From: Gemmataceae bacterium
Lineage (GTDB): Bacteria > Planctomycetota > Planctomycetia > Gemmatales > Gemmataceae
Reading direction: 5' to 3'
Length of the DNA: 6,890 bases
Assembly (NCBI GenBank): GCA_026418875.1
Contig: JAOAAM010000527.1
Coordinates: forward strand, 1-6,890
The translations under genes and the position numbers were made by a program. Position 1 is the stretch's first letter. Every line of letters starts with the position of its first letter. Of the stretch, positions 6,374 through 6,890 are shown in pieces. Below the pieces are notes generated by a model, which ran no database searches, was not told the DNA's origin, and saw only the letters and a program-made list of their open reading frames with translations.

Positions 6374-6799
6374 TCACGCAGCCTGAATGCGATCCTTCCT
6401 CGGCGACTGGACGGGAATTCGCTCGGACAGTGCCCGGCGAACCTCTTCCAGCAAGCACTTCCGCATCTCGTCTCGTGGCGTCTGGTCAAACCAGTTCAAG
6501 AAGTACCGACAAGCCGCTGGCTCACCGAGCCATTGGTCCACATCCCGGCAGACCTGGGCAAAAAACTGCTCCACCTCGCCGACGGTCTCCAGCTTCTCAC
6601 CTTGCCAGCCGCAAAACCCGATGACGCAGGTTCCCTCGACCGGCCAATCCACGACGCTGGAGATCGGCGGCGGCGAGGTTGTCGCCCCCTGGATGATCCG
6701 AGGGTCATCCTTCGCCAACGCCTCCAACAGCGCGAGCAAGCCGGTGGTCGGAAGTTGCGGCACCAAACCCTCGCGCCAAACCTTTCGCCAACTCTCCAC
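6374..6799 (-). CDS. Uncharacterised 141-residue Trp-rich protein, planctomycete-type
   Basis: A hypothetical protein that I recognise only as resembling planctomycete conserved hypotheticals. Visible features: an N-terminal ESWRKVWREGLVPQL followed by a helix (GLLALLEALAKDDPRIIQGAT), a PPP turn, DWPVEGTCVIGFCGWQGE, then EVEQFFAQVCRDVDQWLGEPAACRYFLNWFDQTPRDEMRKCLLEEVRRAL, which reads as amphipathic helices, and a basic tail. There is no signal peptide or transmembrane segment and no recognisable catalytic motif; the four Cys are not arranged in CxxC pairs. The start is GTG at 6799, because AGGAGG (6808-6813) lies 8 nt upstream and the conserved-looking region begins right after it. An in-frame ATG at 6871 would give 165 residues but has no ribosome binding site, and its extra 24 residues look non-conserved. 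The zinc-ribbon gene starts 77 bp downstream and may be co-transcribed. Confidence 0.72.
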   Translation of the reverse strand: MESWRKVWREGLVPQLPTTGLLALLEALAKDDPRIIQGATTSPPPISSVVDWPVEGTCVIGFCGWQGEKLETVGEVEQFFAQVCRDVDQWLGEPAACRYFLNWFDQTPRDEMRKCLLEEVRRALSERIPVQSPRKDRIQAA

Positions 6800-6807
6800 G
6801 GTGATGC

Positions 6808-6813
6808 CCTCCT
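6808..6813 (-). promoter_or_regulatory. Strong ribosome binding site deciding a GTG start
   Basis: AGGAGG on the minus strand, 8 nt before the GTG at 6799. Its first A is also the last base of a TGA stop (6815-6813) in another frame, a layout typical of closely coupled genes in an operon. Confidence 0.65.
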
Positions 6814-6890
6814 CAGAACGCCAGTCGCACGGGTCGGCCTGACAAAAACCCCTCTGGCGACCGACACTCATATGATATACGCATGAACAC
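6813..6890 (-). CDS. Possible 3' end of an upstream gene (partial, doubtful)
   Basis: A minus-strand frame open from the right edge of the window ends at TGA 6815-6813, directly overlapping the ribosome binding site of the 141-aa gene. Only 25 codons are visible, ending SGRPVRLAF; an ATG at 6884 would give a 23-residue peptide. The overlap of stop and Shine-Dalgarno suggests translational coupling, but the fragment is too short to recognise and may be chance. Confidence 0.25.
   Translation of the reverse strand: MFMRISYECRSPEGFLSGRPVRLAF

Overview
This GC-rich, densely coding window looks like a planctomycete chromosome segment, probably Gemmatales-like. That placement is inferred from four things: the tandem beta-sandwich repeats of the left-edge gene, the small CxxC/CxxC protein at 5964-6296, the 141-residue Trp-rich protein at 6374-6799, and a GNAT protein whose architecture I associate with that group. 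No rRNA, tRNA, transposase, integrase or CRISPR array is visible, and nothing suggests a mobile island.

Layout. A plus-strand gene enters from the left edge and ends at 605. It converges, 29 bp apart, with a run of seven complete minus-strand genes that fills the rest of the window. In transcription order (right to left) these are: an uncharacterised 141-aa protein (6799-6374), a 110-aa zinc-ribbon-like protein (6296-5964), an LptB-type ABC ATPase with an extra C-terminal domain (5821-4700), a DinB-family protein (4445-3984), a GNAT acetyltransferase (3925-3335), a zinc-site-less M16 peptidase homologue (3243-1996), and a catalytic M16 zinc peptidase (1864-635). A short open frame at the right edge (6890-6813) may be the tail of a further upstream gene.

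How the genes fit together. The two M16 genes form the clearest functional unit. One keeps the zinc ligands and has lost the C-terminal Arg/Tyr pair; the other has lost every zinc ligand and keeps Arg/Tyr. This is the pattern expected of a heterodimeric M16B protease. DinB and GNAT are close and co-directional and may share a transcript. The LptB-like ATPase would power lipopolysaccharide transport with membrane partners encoded elsewhere; its C-terminal domain of about 124 residues is not part of classical LptB.

Non-coding structure. Two unrelated tandem repeat arrays sit in intergenic gaps: a 28-bp-period array between the two M16 genes (1880-1991) and a 22-23-bp-period array just upstream of the DinB gene (4471-4538). 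A possible three-way-junction RNA fold lies upstream of the zinc-ribbon gene (6322-6362). There is no gene-free stretch over 300 bases; the largest gap (4446-4699, 254 bp) holds the DinB repeat array and otherwise nothing I can name. Most start codons were re-chosen from Shine-Dalgarno sites, so several genes are shorter than their maximal open frames.
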